Positions 10,986-22,744 of a stretch of 64,000 bases of DNA are shown here, in pieces. How positions within the stretch are numbered: position 1 is the first letter of the stretch; every line of letters starts with the position of its first letter. The DNA lies in assembly GCA_947000775.1 (NCBI GenBank), contig CAMQGK010000463.1:5691501-5755500 (forward strand), read 5' to 3'. This stretch comes from Pterois miles. Taxonomy: Eukaryota > Chordata > Actinopteri > Perciformes > Scorpaenidae. Under the pieces are notes generated by a model that worked only from the letters and a program-made list of their open reading frames with translations, had not been told where the DNA came from and did not search any database. Made by a program: the position numbers and the translations under genes.

Positions 10986-12527
10986 TTTTTTTATGTCAAT
11001 CATTTGGTACTGGGTGCGTATACAGTTGTTTGATAGCTGTAATAGCTGTCAATGTTGATGACTTAAGACTGAACCAAAACAGTTAAAATAAAAACACTGA
11101 TTGCAACGATGATAAAATGTGGGGAACAGCAGGGTTGAATGTTTTCTGTGGGTGAGTTTCAACCAGTGACACCTTTTACAATAAATGCAGTAATTTTTGA
11201 CATAATAGGGCAAGAATGAGTCCTCAAACCGGGGGGTGGGACGTTTTGATTGGGTTTTTCGTTAGATGCCTGAAATATGGTCTGTGGTTAACACAAGCTG
11301 AGGAATTTTTTTAAGTTTTGTTCTATGATATAAAATATCTCAGTAAATATCCCACTCGTGAATTTTGAAGCTATTACGTGTCTTAAAAATGGCAATTGCT
11401 AACAAGATGCTAAATGAGACAACAAAACATCAATATACTGACCATCTTTAGCTTAGTGGTAGTGACATGACGTTGTAGCTTAACATTAAGCCTTTTATTT
11501 CTTGCATTTACGCTACAGTGGTGTTCATTTGTGAAGATTATCTTAACTAAACATGTACGTTTTGTGTCTGTTTGCCACAGAGCTTATTTTCTGCAATACT
11601 AACTGCTGAACTGGCCTGCAAAAATGTCATCTCTGCAGTACTCTATATAATATGTTGATTACCACAGCTTTGTGTTGACGTTATTAAGGCAGGTATGTCT
11701 CAGCTCAGTCTGTAAGGCTATAAGAGCTCCAGAAACAGCACATCTCTGTCCTTCTTACTCCTCACCAATATCTGGCCATCTGAGGCCTCTGTGACAAACA
11801 CTCACCTTGAGTGCTGAATCACACATCCCTGGGGCTGGCCGACTCTGCCTGATGAATTTTCTTGGGAAAGAAAGGAGGGGTTATCTCGGAGGTCACCCTA
11901 ATGTGAGCGACATTCATCAAACCTCGCTCCAGAGGAAGCGGCTGAAATTGGAAAACGGAAAAAGGTAGTGATTCTTGGAGGGTTGCAGGCAAGCAGGGGC
12001 ACAAAATGGGGGAGCAGGGAACAAAACAAACAAACAGCTTTAACGCAGAGTCGGAGGATAGCTAATGGATTGGAGATATGGCAAGTGGGCAGTGCATGTT
12101 TACATGTTGTAAACTGTAGTCAGCTCATTCATCACAGTAGCCTTAATATTTCCCTCTAGCAGCCTTAGCAGTCACTGCACCTTCATCCACGCAGGAATAT
12201 AGGCTGCACATCAAACACACTGAGGTGAATTAGTGAGTTCATTTAGGATTATACGCATGCCTGTAAGTGCACAGATGCATTCATACATTATATATATATG
12301 TTAAGCACATTTCTTTATGTCATCACTCACTTTCTGAAGTGTTTTCACATTTCAAATGTCTTGGTTCAGTCTCATGTTTTTCACTCAGTGTTGGTATTCT
12401 GTTTTGTTTTTTCAGCTTTTCAAATGAAAATGTGTCTTCTCACCTTTAGCACAGAATATGACTGTTAGACTGAAGCTGTGCTCTACATGTGTATTATGTG
12501 TTGGCATAAATCAGTAATGAATTTCCT
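10986..12527. other. Unannotated DNA
   Basis: I see no gene. The segment near 11,390-11,480 (TTGCTAACAAGATGCTAAATG and then TTTAGCTTAGTGGTAGTGAC) has the style of a teleost interspersed repeat but has no second copy here to confirm it. Confidence 0.4.
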
Positions 12528-12815
12528 CGCAGTGGCACAGCAGCTCGGTGCTCATGCTGTTGCCTCACAGCACTGGTGTGTGTGTGTGTGTGTGTGTGTG
12601 TCTGTGTGTGTGTTTTATTTCTTTTTTTATTGTTTTGTTTTGTTCCCACATTCTGGGGGGGGCTTGAGACTCAAAATTGCTCAAAGGTATGAATGTTAGT
12701 GTGAATGACTGTTTATCTGTCAGCTCTGTGATGGGCGACCTGGTCAGGGTTTTCAGTGGCTTCCATCCAAGCTGTACTGGATAGGCTGCAGGACTCCGTG
12801 ACCCTGAAACACAGA
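12528..12815 (+). mobile_element. Decayed tRNA-derived SINE, family T, with CA/TG microsatellite inside
   Basis: The head-like part (12531-12572, GTGGCACAGCAG then TGTTGCCTCACAGCACTGG) and the distal part (12697-12815, GTGTGAATGACTG, CTCTGTGATGGGCGACCTGG, GGATAGGCTGCAGGACTCCG) match the plus orientation of the SINE at 14,787-15,135 and its relatives. The middle is replaced by a TG-repeat (12573-12612) and T/G-rich sequence. The Rex3-like 3' end is missing. An old copy in which a microsatellite has expanded. Confidence 0.6.
12573..12612. repeat. TG microsatellite
   Basis: An imperfect (TG)n run, interrupted once by TC, inside the decayed SINE. Confidence 0.9.
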
Positions 12816-14027
12816 CAACAACTGAATCAGATACAAAACAGAATGAATGTGCACAACAGATACTGGCAAAACCAATTAATTATTTGTATATCATGTGTAG
12901 CACACTAAACATGATTTTTATGATTGCATACTGATTACCTCTTTTTATTTTCCTGCTTATGTGTGTGGCACACCTACAGGTATCAGCTCACAAGTATCAG
13001 CTCACACACATGTGCACCTGAGCTCCTTTTTTCACATGGGAATCACTAACATACTGTATGAGTCTACATACCCATTATCAAGCTGTACCACAGTTTTTAG
13101 TCAATGGGGTTTTTCCACAGGAATTAGTCTTCCTACGAGCTTCATTATTGCCAAGTTATTGCATATTAATACAATGTTTACAATCCCACAAACCAATAAG
13201 GCACATCAGGGGAAGACTGACAATATGTGAAAACATCACAGTCCAGAGGATTCGCTATAAGCCTGAGCAAATTTTTTGTTTGTCGAAACTGATAATTTTA
13301 CACCAAATTCACTATTCTGATTCTGCACAACATCACCAACATTTGTAAAATTTAGCAGATCAATCGTGGGCACATTCATGCCAGAAAAAAACAACAACAA
13401 CAAAAGTGGTGGTGTTTGCCAGAGGTAGTAAAGGGTTTTTACACATTGCATCTATATGACAACAAGTGGAAGAGCAAGATCTGGGAGAAACGAATGTAAT
13501 AGAGGCAGGGTTATATGGGGATGATATGGTTCTTTCGGCCAAATGAAGCAATGACCATGTTGCCTCGGGGAAGGAAGTGCTAAGTGCCCAAAAGTACAAG
13601 AGCACAGGCTGGGGTTTAGGGCTAAAACATAGCTTGCAGGAATTTAGGTTGAATTTTAGCCTTGTCCACATAGCAGCTTATAGAAGAGCAGAGGAGGCGA
13701 GCTTGAGAGACTAAGGCTGAGCTGTTTGTTCTGGAAGGGGTTAAATTGTAAAGTTGTGGAGAAATCTACTTGAAAATTACCCAAATGTCCACTGCAGACA
13801 GCTCTGCAGCATATTTATGGATGATTAATAACCATTTTTTTAAGCTACTGGTTATCCTTACAAGTCTATGTAGTACAAAAAGTTATTCCTCATTTTTCAT
13901 GAGTTTTCCTACAAATGCACAGAATCAATTTCTGCTCCAACAACAACATTTTGTTAAGAATTTTATATCATATTTGGTAAGAATTAGGAATAAATTGACT
14001 TTGTTAAGTTTACACAACAAAACTAAT
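12816..14027. other. Unannotated DNA
   Basis: No gene recognised. A short direct duplication GTATCAGCTCACA occurs near 12,980-13,005. A frame near 13,500-13,545 reads LYGDDMVLSA, reminiscent of a reverse-transcriptase YxDD box, but no neighbouring RT motifs support it. Confidence 0.35.
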
Positions 14028-14112
14028 TAGTTAGGATGAGGGAAAAGATCATGGTTATAGTTAAACACACTGGAAGTGGTGTAACTTAAGTACAGGAGTT
14101 CCATGACCAAAC
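14028..14112 (-). repeat. Family K repeat fragment
   Basis: The strings GGGAAAAGATCATGGTTATA and GAAGTGGTGTAACTTAAGTA correspond to the 32.84-33.13 kb copy (GAAATGGCTTAACTTAAGTA and similar). The orientation is opposite to the copies at 2.8, 39.5 and 43.2 kb. Confidence 0.45.
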
Positions 14113-14483
14113 TTTATTTAAATACTTTAATCATTTGAAGTAATTCACTCTGTTGTGTGCTGCAGTCTAAACAATATTCCCTCCCTTTCTTTGCACTGTG
14201 CGAAGTCCACATAACACAAAATGTTTCCTCTCATTTCTCATTTTCTCTCATAGTTCCTCTGTATGTTGTAGCATATACAGCAAGTATTTCTAAATGCCAC
14301 TTTTCAGTCCCATAATTCCCAGTGTGTGGGCCCCACTTTGCTGACATAGAATAAAACCTTGACTATTGAGGTTATTTTGAAATTGGCTTCCTTCATAGAT
14401 CATAAGTGTATGTTCTGTATTTTCTTCCTCCATATTTCCAGTTTCCACACAGTGACAAATCACGTTTTGTTTGCAGTATATGT

Positions 14484-14509
14484 CAGAGCTGACTCACAGA
14501 GCTGACTCA
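14484..14509 (+). promoter_or_regulatory. Tandem pair of AP-1-type motifs
   Basis: A 13-bp unit CAGAGCTGACTCA is repeated twice, giving two exact TGACTCA motifs (14490-14496 and 14503-14509). TGACTCA is the well-known AP-1 (Fos/Jun) site. Whether it is used here cannot be told from sequence; tandem duplication by slippage is the simplest origin. Confidence 0.3.
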
Positions 14510-14786
14510 CTATACCTAAGGTAATAGTGCAGAGTGTGTGAGAGTCAGGGAATCCCACTCCCTTCAGTGACATCACCGACTGCAACATTTACTGAAGATA
14601 AAAATAGCTTTTAGGGGGTATATGATTCAAATAATGATTTTGTCTTTGTGTGTGGTCTTGTAAAGCTTTTACACTTTAATGTGGACTAAAACACCCTATT
14701 AGTGTAAGGCGTGTTGTATCATATTTCTAAAGAATCTGTTTATTTCTGCACTTTAAGAGAGATTCGCCAAAGAAAATTGGAGATAA

Positions 14787-15135
14787 CATCCATCCATCTT
14801 CAACCGCTTATCCCACGGGTGGGTCCCAGCTGGCAATGGGCGAAGGCGGGGTTCACCCTGGACAGGTCGCCAGTCCATCGCAGGGCACATAGAGACAGAC
14901 AACATATAGACAGACAACCATTCACACTCCCATCCACACCTACGAGCAATTTAGAGTCATCAGTTAACCTAAACAGCATGTCTTTGGACTGTGGGAGGAA
15001 GCCGGAGTACCCGGAGAAAACCCACGCTTACACAGGGAGAACATGCAAACTCCACACAGAAGAACCCCAAGCTGGATTCGAACCTGTGACCCACTTGAGG
15101 CAACAGCGCTAAACACTGCACCACCATGCAGCCCC
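14787..15135 (-). mobile_element. tRNA-derived SINE, family T, full copy with perfect 9-bp TSD
   Basis: Flanked by the exact duplication TGGAGATAA at 14778-14786 and 15136-15144. On the minus strand it begins GGGGCTGCATGGTGGTGCAG, a tRNA-like head, with a B box GGTTCGAATCC (15074-15084 in reverse complement). The body carries GTTTGCATGTTCTCCC, CTTTGGACTGTGGGAGGAAG (plus strand) and a block matching CACCCTGGACAGGTCGCCAG. It ends in GGATAAGCGGTTGAAGATG plus GATG repeats. That 19-base end is identical to the 3' end of the Rex3 element at 62,770-62,788. The 133-codon frame over it is a shadow. A long TG microsatellite starts 13 bp beyond the right TSD. Confidence 0.93.
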
Positions 15136-15148
15136 TGGAGATAATTTT

Positions 15149-15186
<38 letters not shown>
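15149..15186. repeat. TG microsatellite
   Basis: A nearly pure (TG)n run beside the SINE insertion site. Confidence 0.95.
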
Positions 15187-15187
<1 letters not shown>

Positions 15188-18100
15188 AGCAGTTAATTAC
15201 TAAAGCTATGTCTGCACTAGTTATATTTTTTTCACTCCATCCCACCATGTCTGTGATTTGGTCATTAAAATCTATTAATCCAAAAATCTATAGAACACAC
15301 AGAACCACCTGGTTGTGTTTAAAGTGACACAAAACTTCAGCTGTCACATGTCCTTCTCACTGTCTGGATGGACTGTTAGAGGAAGAAGAGGAGACAGAAT
15401 CAGGATGCGATTAAAAACCATGTTCAGCTGAGGCTTAAAAGAGCAGCCCTGTTGGCTAAACATCCCTCTCTCATGTTTTTCCAAAGACAGTTCCTTTGGG
15501 GCTAAATGTGGGAAGTAGGTCATCCCTTTTTGGAGCGGCCATTTTCTGTTGGTACAGCATTAATTTTTGATGTACACAAAGTCCCGTATGGATATGGAAA
15601 TATCAACTAGAGGGAGGGGATTTTAAAGACTATGTAAACACAGTAAAGAACAACAGCCATCAACACTGTGGCGCTGTAAGTACTACATCTAGGTTTCATA
15701 ATAGTATTTACATTTTACTGCTGTAATTTCACACATCACATTACAGAAGTTGAATATCATTTTCTTGCTTTAATTATTTGGTACCAAGATGCTTAAATGT
15801 TTCATGTTAAAGAAAATAGTTAGAAACATGGAAAATAGTTTTTAAAAAAGTTTTGAGAAAGTTTTTTAATAGTCAGCTTTATAAATTCTTCATTATGAGT
15901 CAGGTTGTTATTACAACTTTGAAATTCAGAGGTACAAGCTTACAAGGAAGTAAAGGCAACCAGTTTCCTCTGCTAAATCAATACAGGACAAACAGTACGG
16001 GAATATTTGAGTGCGGTGAAAACAAAGAGTACAAAGGTTTGTATGTCTGTGGAATCAGTATCTGTGTTCAGAAATAGTGAAATAGTCTGATGCTGCTGCT
16101 TGGCCCAAAACGGAGAACAGATGTGAGAGGAAACTCCATCAGTCCTGGGTGTAAGATGGATGCAAAATAGACAAGATGAGCATAATGTGCAATGTGAAGT
16201 TTACTTACTCATGACTTTGTTTTCGAGTTTTAAACAATAAATAAATGATCACACACCTCGTTATATCCCGAAATACACAGGGTCAGTTCGACTAGAATTT
16301 ATCTTCTCAGATGCGGGACACGGCAGATCCAGCGAACTGGGTGCAGCTGCACCATGTGTTTTGATAAAGGCAAGTGCATAAATAATATTTAGATGCTACT
16401 GTTCAACATGCACATGAAAGCCTTTGAAGACACTGCATAGAAGGAAGTAAGTATTCATTTTCTATTTACTGTATGTAAAACCAGGCTCAGGCCAGAGCAT
16501 GGAAAAGGGGGCGAAGTGTTAAGAAACATGCATCAAACAAAATGACTGTTACTGGACCTCACTGTTCCTGGTACGCAAGCAGAGGAGATTTACTGTCAGA
16601 TAACTACAGTATATTAGGATCCACATTTTCTCTTAATGCACAGATGAATGGCAGTAAATGTAATATACATGTTACAGTATTATAGTGATAGTGACAGTGT
16701 AGTAGCAGCTGCCTCCTAGAAATCATACTGTGCATATTCTGACAGCACTGACTCCCTTCACTGTCTAATGTCCCAAATGAGGTCAAAAAGCATATTTCAA
16801 AATAAGCTTTATCTAAAATCAATAGAAAGCTGTATTTTTGGTCTCCTAAACAAAAAAGAAAATTGCAAGCACTCTGCACAGTAATGGATCCTAATACAGC
16901 GAAGCTGTTATAAACTAAACAATTAAGGCATTTTTTTAAAATGAAGTAACAATTATTGCAGAGCTGTTATATTCCACTGTATTAGATGTGTTGTTTAGGT
17001 GTTTTATTCATGAGCATCTTCCACATTTGACATACATTTTGTTATAGTGAGGTAGCTTATGTGCATACAGTCAGTAGGACTAAGGAATAACTTAGTGCAA
17101 AGCAATTAAAACAGACGCTGAACACCATGTTACCCCTGCAAGGTTTAGTCTCATCTGTTGTTTTTGTGATTGGGGTGAATGGTGGCTAGCACATTTAAAA
17201 CATGCAGCATATATGATAAAACAAACTAAGACTACCATCAATGAAAAATTTTAAGTTGTGAACAAATTGCAGAATTGTATGATTCAATTTCAGAAAAGGG
17301 TGTTTATTTGAGATTGGGAACAGAATTGCTGTAGGTTGATCAAACTAAGAAAAACTCTGAGTAAAAACTTATAGACAGATAAAACTCGTGCCTGGAAAGC
17401 TCTGGCTGTGTTATCTCAGTGTTTGTTTCTCAAACAAGAAAGACAGTGGATCCGTGTGGCAGTGTTGCTGTGCAGCTGTATCCTTCAAGGATGAGCTTAA
17501 CACTGTGAGCCAGATGGGCCAATGTTGCGTAAAGGAAGTTAGAGTGAAAGAGGAAATTTGGGTAACATATAATTAGGTAAAAAAAAGTGTTTATATCAAC
17601 ATCACACTGTAATCACATTATAATTGGGTAATAGTGTATGTGAGATTATCAAGACCCACTTGTGCGTAGTCAATGGACTTGCAGAATATTGTGGTGTGTA
17701 ATGTTGTGTATAATGATACAGCCGTTGCATCAAAGCAACTTCCACAGAGAAACAGTGCATTAACTAAAATCGGTGACTTCCTTTGCAATCTACCGCTACA
17801 GCAAAGCAGGTTTCCGTACACCACTTCGCCCTCTCCCCACCTGCTGGGCTGACAATCTGAGACGTCTCACTGAATATTCATTAAGTGCTGAGCCTGCCTC
17901 CACGGCCCCCCACCGTCAGGACGCCTAAAGGGACATTTCAGGATAAATGTTCAAAAAAGGAACTTTGCTTATTTGATGTACTTATGACAGGGTTAAGCTG
18001 TGTACATATGTAGCGTGTTGGTTCAAAGCTACAGAACAGAATCACTTTTCTGACACAAAACACTAAACACAAAAATATTTACAATTTCCTTGTGAATCAC

Positions 18101-19677
18101 GTCTGCATCAGATTACCCTCTAATGTACATTATGACGTTGACCCCCTGTAGCTACCAATTAAACTGCTCTCAAGAGGGTATGTAGATCATCATACTGACT
18201 TTGTGACTGTGAAAAGAGACATAACTGAAGTTGAAAGGTAACATTTTGCTGACACTTATTGCTGATGACAGACAATGATTGATATGCAGTACAACACAGG
18301 GAAAAAAAATAATGCATATTCAATCACAAATTAGACCTACTTCAGGACAAGATATACAGTTTCTTGAATTTTGGTTGAACGGACCCTTTAAATGGTAATT
18401 ATGCTCCACAGTAGTTAACTGCTGTGCACTGCCTTCAACAACATGAAATAAAATGCTTAGTGTTCAATTCATTCGACAATGCAGCAGCACTTGTCTGCCC
18501 TACAGTATGTGTTTAAGGTCTTATTGATAACATTTTTATATAGACTTATAAAAGCCATACTTTTATTCGTCACCTTTTTAATGTCAATGTCATGTTAAGG
18601 CATTTTAAAAATTGTCAGGACCAAAATTAATGTTTTGTGTATCTGTGTGGAAGATATCCGATGTTTGATTCTCACTTCGAACAAGGCTTGCAAACCAATA
18701 GTAAAACAACGTTGGTATCGTCGTATCTCTGGGTTGTCAATTAGTCTGAAAAAAAAAAAAGACTTGTTGTGAAGTAAATGCATTGGGGAGGGAGAATGTG
18801 ACCTCTAGTGGTTGAATGTTACCAGTATGACAACTTGCATCAACTACAGTCGTATAGCTATCATTTATTTTTTTTTCTAAAATGTATTTATTTGTTTGTA
18901 TTGCTCCACAGAAACATAAAGGTACACTGATAAGATAATCTGTTTGACCTTTTTTTGCAATGCAAACAGAAACAGAACAACAATCTGATTTGTCTTGCAT
19001 GAAATAAATAACCACTGCGGGCTCAAAGCACATACGGGATATTGTTATTTCTCAAACTGAAAAATACAATACGCGCACCACAGTTTTGTCCTCCCCATTT
19101 TTATTCCCTCCTGAGAATTGAAAGTCAGGAGGGCAGGTTAAGACAGAAAGCAGCTGCTGGAGGGTGATAGCATGACTTGAGGTTCATAGCCGTGGCATAA
19201 ATCTTGACCTCTCCTGAAGCAGCGTGGACAGAGGGTCACAGTGTACCTGGGTCATCATCACAGAGAGATGTCAAGGGCCAAGAGGGACACTTACCCTAAT
19301 ACCCTCCCTCTCACTCTCCACCCTCTAGGTGCTCTTCAGATCGATTGTAGCTTTGAGGTGAAAGCAGTATGATATGTTCAGCTCAAGCCCACTTCTGGCA
19401 GGCCAGCTATGGTAAGGCTAGGTTAAATTCAGTGCACTTTTTAAAAAAGCGCAAGGCTGTCAGCATTGCTGGCTATATAAAGCAATCATTTTCAAGGCAC
19501 TAGTGTGACCTCAGAGTTGTCCGAGTGTGCTTTAGTGTTTAAAAGCTGAATTTAAAATTAGAATAAAATAACATCAACATAGATTTATAGGAAATAAAGT
19601 AAAGTTGGTGAGCGTTCTCACCTGAAGAAACTGTTGATTATAACCCTGACCTCTTGTGTGGCCTGTTTTCCCTGCAG
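15187..19677. other. Unannotated DNA, about 4.5 kb, no recognised repeats
   Basis: No gene, RNA or repeat family that I can support. Stretches such as 17,840-17,900 (GGGCTGACAATCTGAGACGT and TGAATATTCATTAAGTGC) are compositionally complex and could be conserved non-coding DNA; comparative data would be needed. Frames up to 98 codons show no domains. Confidence 0.4.
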
Positions 19678-19757
19678 TACTGAACTCCTTCTTAGCTCAG
19701 CGAATTTGAGTTTGTATGAAAATCCTCGAGAATATGTCACCGCCCACGTGGTTGAAA
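19678..19757 (+). CDS. Candidate internal coding exon, unidentified protein
   Basis: An 80-bp open segment has a strong 3' splice site before it (pyrimidine-rich TGTTTTCCCTGCAG, exon from 19678) and a near-consensus donor after it (GAAA then GTAAGT, 19758 on). Read in the only frame open from end to end it ends in LSLYENPREYVTAHVVE, a composition that looks protein-like. It enters with one base finishing a codon and leaves with one extra base. I cannot name the protein. No adjoining exons are visible nearby, so the introns would have to be very large. A chance arrangement is possible; transcript or cross-species alignment would settle it. Confidence 0.3.
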
Positions 19758-20937
19758 GTAAGTTGCAATTTGTCACAGCAGGTCAAACATTATTGATACA
19801 TAGAGTGAGTTTGTCTAGACTGATTAACTATGGTAGTACCTCCATTTCAATGTCAATAGTGTGTGTGTTTAGACTCGCAATGTGCAGAAGTCATGAGTGG
19901 GTGGGGGAAGCTACTGCACAAGTCAGGAGGAAGTTGATGTTGGACTCACACTGGGAAGCGAAATACACTGCAGACCCTGTATGTCAAAGATGATTCAATG
20001 GAAAGGTCCTGTTGTACTGTTTTGCCTTACAGATGCTCCTCACTCCAGGCGGAGTATTGGCAATTAGTCCACCAGCAGTTTTGACAAAGTGGTTGTAGTC
20101 AGTAGATCTTTCATTCCTCCCACTCAGCCACCTACTGTAGCGTACTGAGCATGAGAACATTTATAACCAACACCTTCTATTATCTTCAAGTATTTTTTTG
20201 GCATTTTTGCAAACAGCAGCAAATGAGGGGTGATGGTACGCAACAAAGGTGCGCTGCTCCTCTCAAACACCGGGCAGAAAAAAATCAAGAAACTGTAAAA
20301 TTAAGGTCACAAAACTTTCTCTCTCTCTTCAGCCATTTCAAACGAAAATGCTTTTCTTTTGAAACCAACAGTTATCATGTCGTGTTTGCCTTATTTTATT
20401 ATTGAAAAATGCAACACTGAAGAGCATTCGGGCTCTTTTTATCCGCATTGACCCTTGTTTACAGTTTGCACCAGCGTGCAACACTGAACAACAAAGACCG
20501 TTTCTTGTATCTGGCACTGAGCAGAATGCTCTCAAACAGCCAGCTCAGGCCTCTCTTGTTGGAAATGATGATAATACATTCTTGAGGGAAAATTGGATTT
20601 AGAAACACTGTTAAGATTGATCACTTATAAAAATACATCCAATAGACAGACAAAGCTGTGTATGCATACCATATGTGGAGGAGTCTTTGTATGAGCCTAT
20701 ATTTCCCAGTATTGATCCGATGTTTTTATTCAATAAGCTGTATGCCTCACTATGTGGAAGTGACTGGGATCTTTCTTTTATGTGTAAAGCATCATGCTTG
20801 ATTTATAACTTTGTACAACAAAACGTAACAAACAAATAAATACACAGATACAAATTTTGTGAATTACTTATTATTAAAATAAGAAATCATACAGGAATTA
20901 AAATTCCAGTGTACAATGTTAAATATAATTGAATTGA
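19758..20937. other. Unannotated DNA
   Basis: Apart from the donor site of the candidate exon, nothing is recognised. Confidence 0.4.
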
Positions 20938-21024
20938 ATAGCTCGGGCCTATTGTCACTGATACCCGATTCAGCTACTTGAGTCAGTATGAGCCCAATAT
21001 CTAATCCGGTATCGTGCATCCCTA
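20938..21024 (-). mobile_element. hAT-like element tip
   Basis: The end GGTATCGTGCATCCCTA (21008-21024) is the reverse complement of TAGGGATGCACGATACC, a terminal sequence common in fish hAT and hAT-derived MITEs. GATACCCGATTCAGC and CCCAATATCTAATCC upstream fit the GATACC-rich subterminal zone. The opposite terminus is missing, so this is a fragment. Confidence 0.45.
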
Positions 21025-21239
21025 ATGCATTATGAACATCTGTCCAGACTCATGCAGCATCAATCCCATAGCTGCCCAAAAATGTACTGTAAGTAACTGG
21101 AGATCAAATTTGATTTGAATGTTTAATCTTGTTTGTATACCTAACTGTGTCTAGTTAAAATGGGGGTAGGCTGTATATTTTTGGCATTCAACATATTGTA
21201 AATCAAGTGTATGAACAGCACAATTTAACAATTATCAGA

Positions 21240-21508
21240 TATTGATTCATATTTGATCAGCGCTGCCTCGTCGGTTACTGTAAACGAGTGATCGACAGCT
21301 GCTCAGAGACAGCCGGCTCCAGCTCGGCTCTGATTGGTAGTTTTTCTCCGCTCTGTTAAATGATCCGCAGGACACCAAAGAACACAGAAGAGCAGGATAT
21401 TTTTCAGATTACCTGTCTCATGCACTACTGTCAAGATATAATGACTGTTTAATAGAAATATTTTTTTTTAATCAGAGTTGCTCCAGTTCTACCTACTGCA
21501 GCTTTAGC
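21240..21508. repeat. MITE-like repeat fragment
   Basis: The block runs from GCGCTGCCTCGTCGGTTACT through CCGGCTCCAGCTCGGCTCTG, TTACCTGTCTCATGCACTAC and TGTCAAGATATAATGACTG to a terminal GCTCCAGTTCTACCTACTGC with AGCTTTA. I recognise the style of a widespread percomorph repeat ending in a CTGCAGCTTTAA-type terminus. Only the right end is evident. There is no second copy in the window, so identification rests on recall. Confidence 0.4.
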
Positions 21509-22744
21509 AGCTAACATAATGTAAAGTAATACACTGCATTGACAATAATAAAAACCTGAAAGAATAAATTATTTATATATAGATTTATATTTTTGGTTTC
21601 TTTAATGTTCATTTTCTAAGTTAGAAAGAGCAGTCTTTAATAATTCAGCGTAAGCGTTGCTCCAGGCGTACTGCAGCCCAGTACCCTGAATACATCTCTA
21701 GGCTATACAACCATTTATCAATTATTGTAGAGCTTCTCAGGAGTCTAACATTAACCTCTAAGAATAATTGAACTCATCCATGAGAAACTGTGTTTCTCAT
21801 TTACAACATTAAAACTGCCCGTCCACGTTAGCTCTCTGGAAGTGTAGAGAAGCTATTTTGGCTAAAGTAATAAAAAGAAAATGACATTAGCATCAGATAA
21901 AACGCTCTTTACTTTTGATTACGCCGAGTTGGACACTCTGGAATTAGTATATATACTGTATGTTTGGACTGTGCCATGATGATAACGCTTATTAATTATA
22001 TTCATAGCTTACATGAGAGGGCAGAGACATGGGGGAGCCAAAGGGGCTTTGGTGTAAACTTGTAAAGTGATATGCTCTGCAAAATCTTTGATGCGCTTAC
22101 TGTCATGAGTGGATGTTAATCCGCCCATCTTCTCACTGCATTATATATTTTTGATTTAAATAACACAGAACTGGTAACATTGTTCAAAGGTGAAAGTCAT
22201 CGTCAGGATTCGTAAAATGTTAGACACACATTATAAAACACATGGATATGGCCATGATATAAAACAAGTGTTATGACTCAGTCTATTAAATATTATATAA
22301 TTACAATGTCAAAAAATTCCCTATTTAATCAACCCACAGAACACGAAAATCTGTTAAAGAAAGCATCACATAATGTGAGTCTAAGGAATGTTATCCTTTT
22401 AGAACATACCAGTTGGGGGAAACGTCGCAGCCTTCAAAGTGTATTTGAATGAATGATGAATGAGGATGTTTGGGAAATGGCCAAAGAAAGAAGGGGGAAA
22501 AGCCAAAATGTCTTTTTGCATTGACAGCAACATTTTCCCTGAGAGGGTTTCTAGTGTGTTAACACTGACATCTCATTGGAGCTTGAAATTCAATTTAAGT
22601 TAAAATCCAGCATAGGAAGTCAGTGGTTGGACAAAGCGGTCGTTTATCAATCAACTTTGTCAGTGACATCCTTTGAGTGTGTGTGAGAAGCACAGAAAAG
22701 CAACACCAGTGTTTCCTACAAAATGAGGTTTTAAAGGACCATAC
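21509..22744. other. Unannotated AT-rich DNA
   Basis: No gene or repeat recognised. Confidence 0.4.

Noticed and set aside
13480..13560. LYGDDMVLSA, like a reverse-transcriptase YxDD box
   Set aside because: Ends at a stop immediately after, and no other RT motif is found on either side; likely coincidence.
14711..15112. 133-codon plus-strand frame
   Set aside because: It is the antisense of the family T SINE.
20338..20602. Opposed 65- and 66-codon frames
   Set aside because: Overlapping antisense frames of chance length in AT-rich DNA with no further support.
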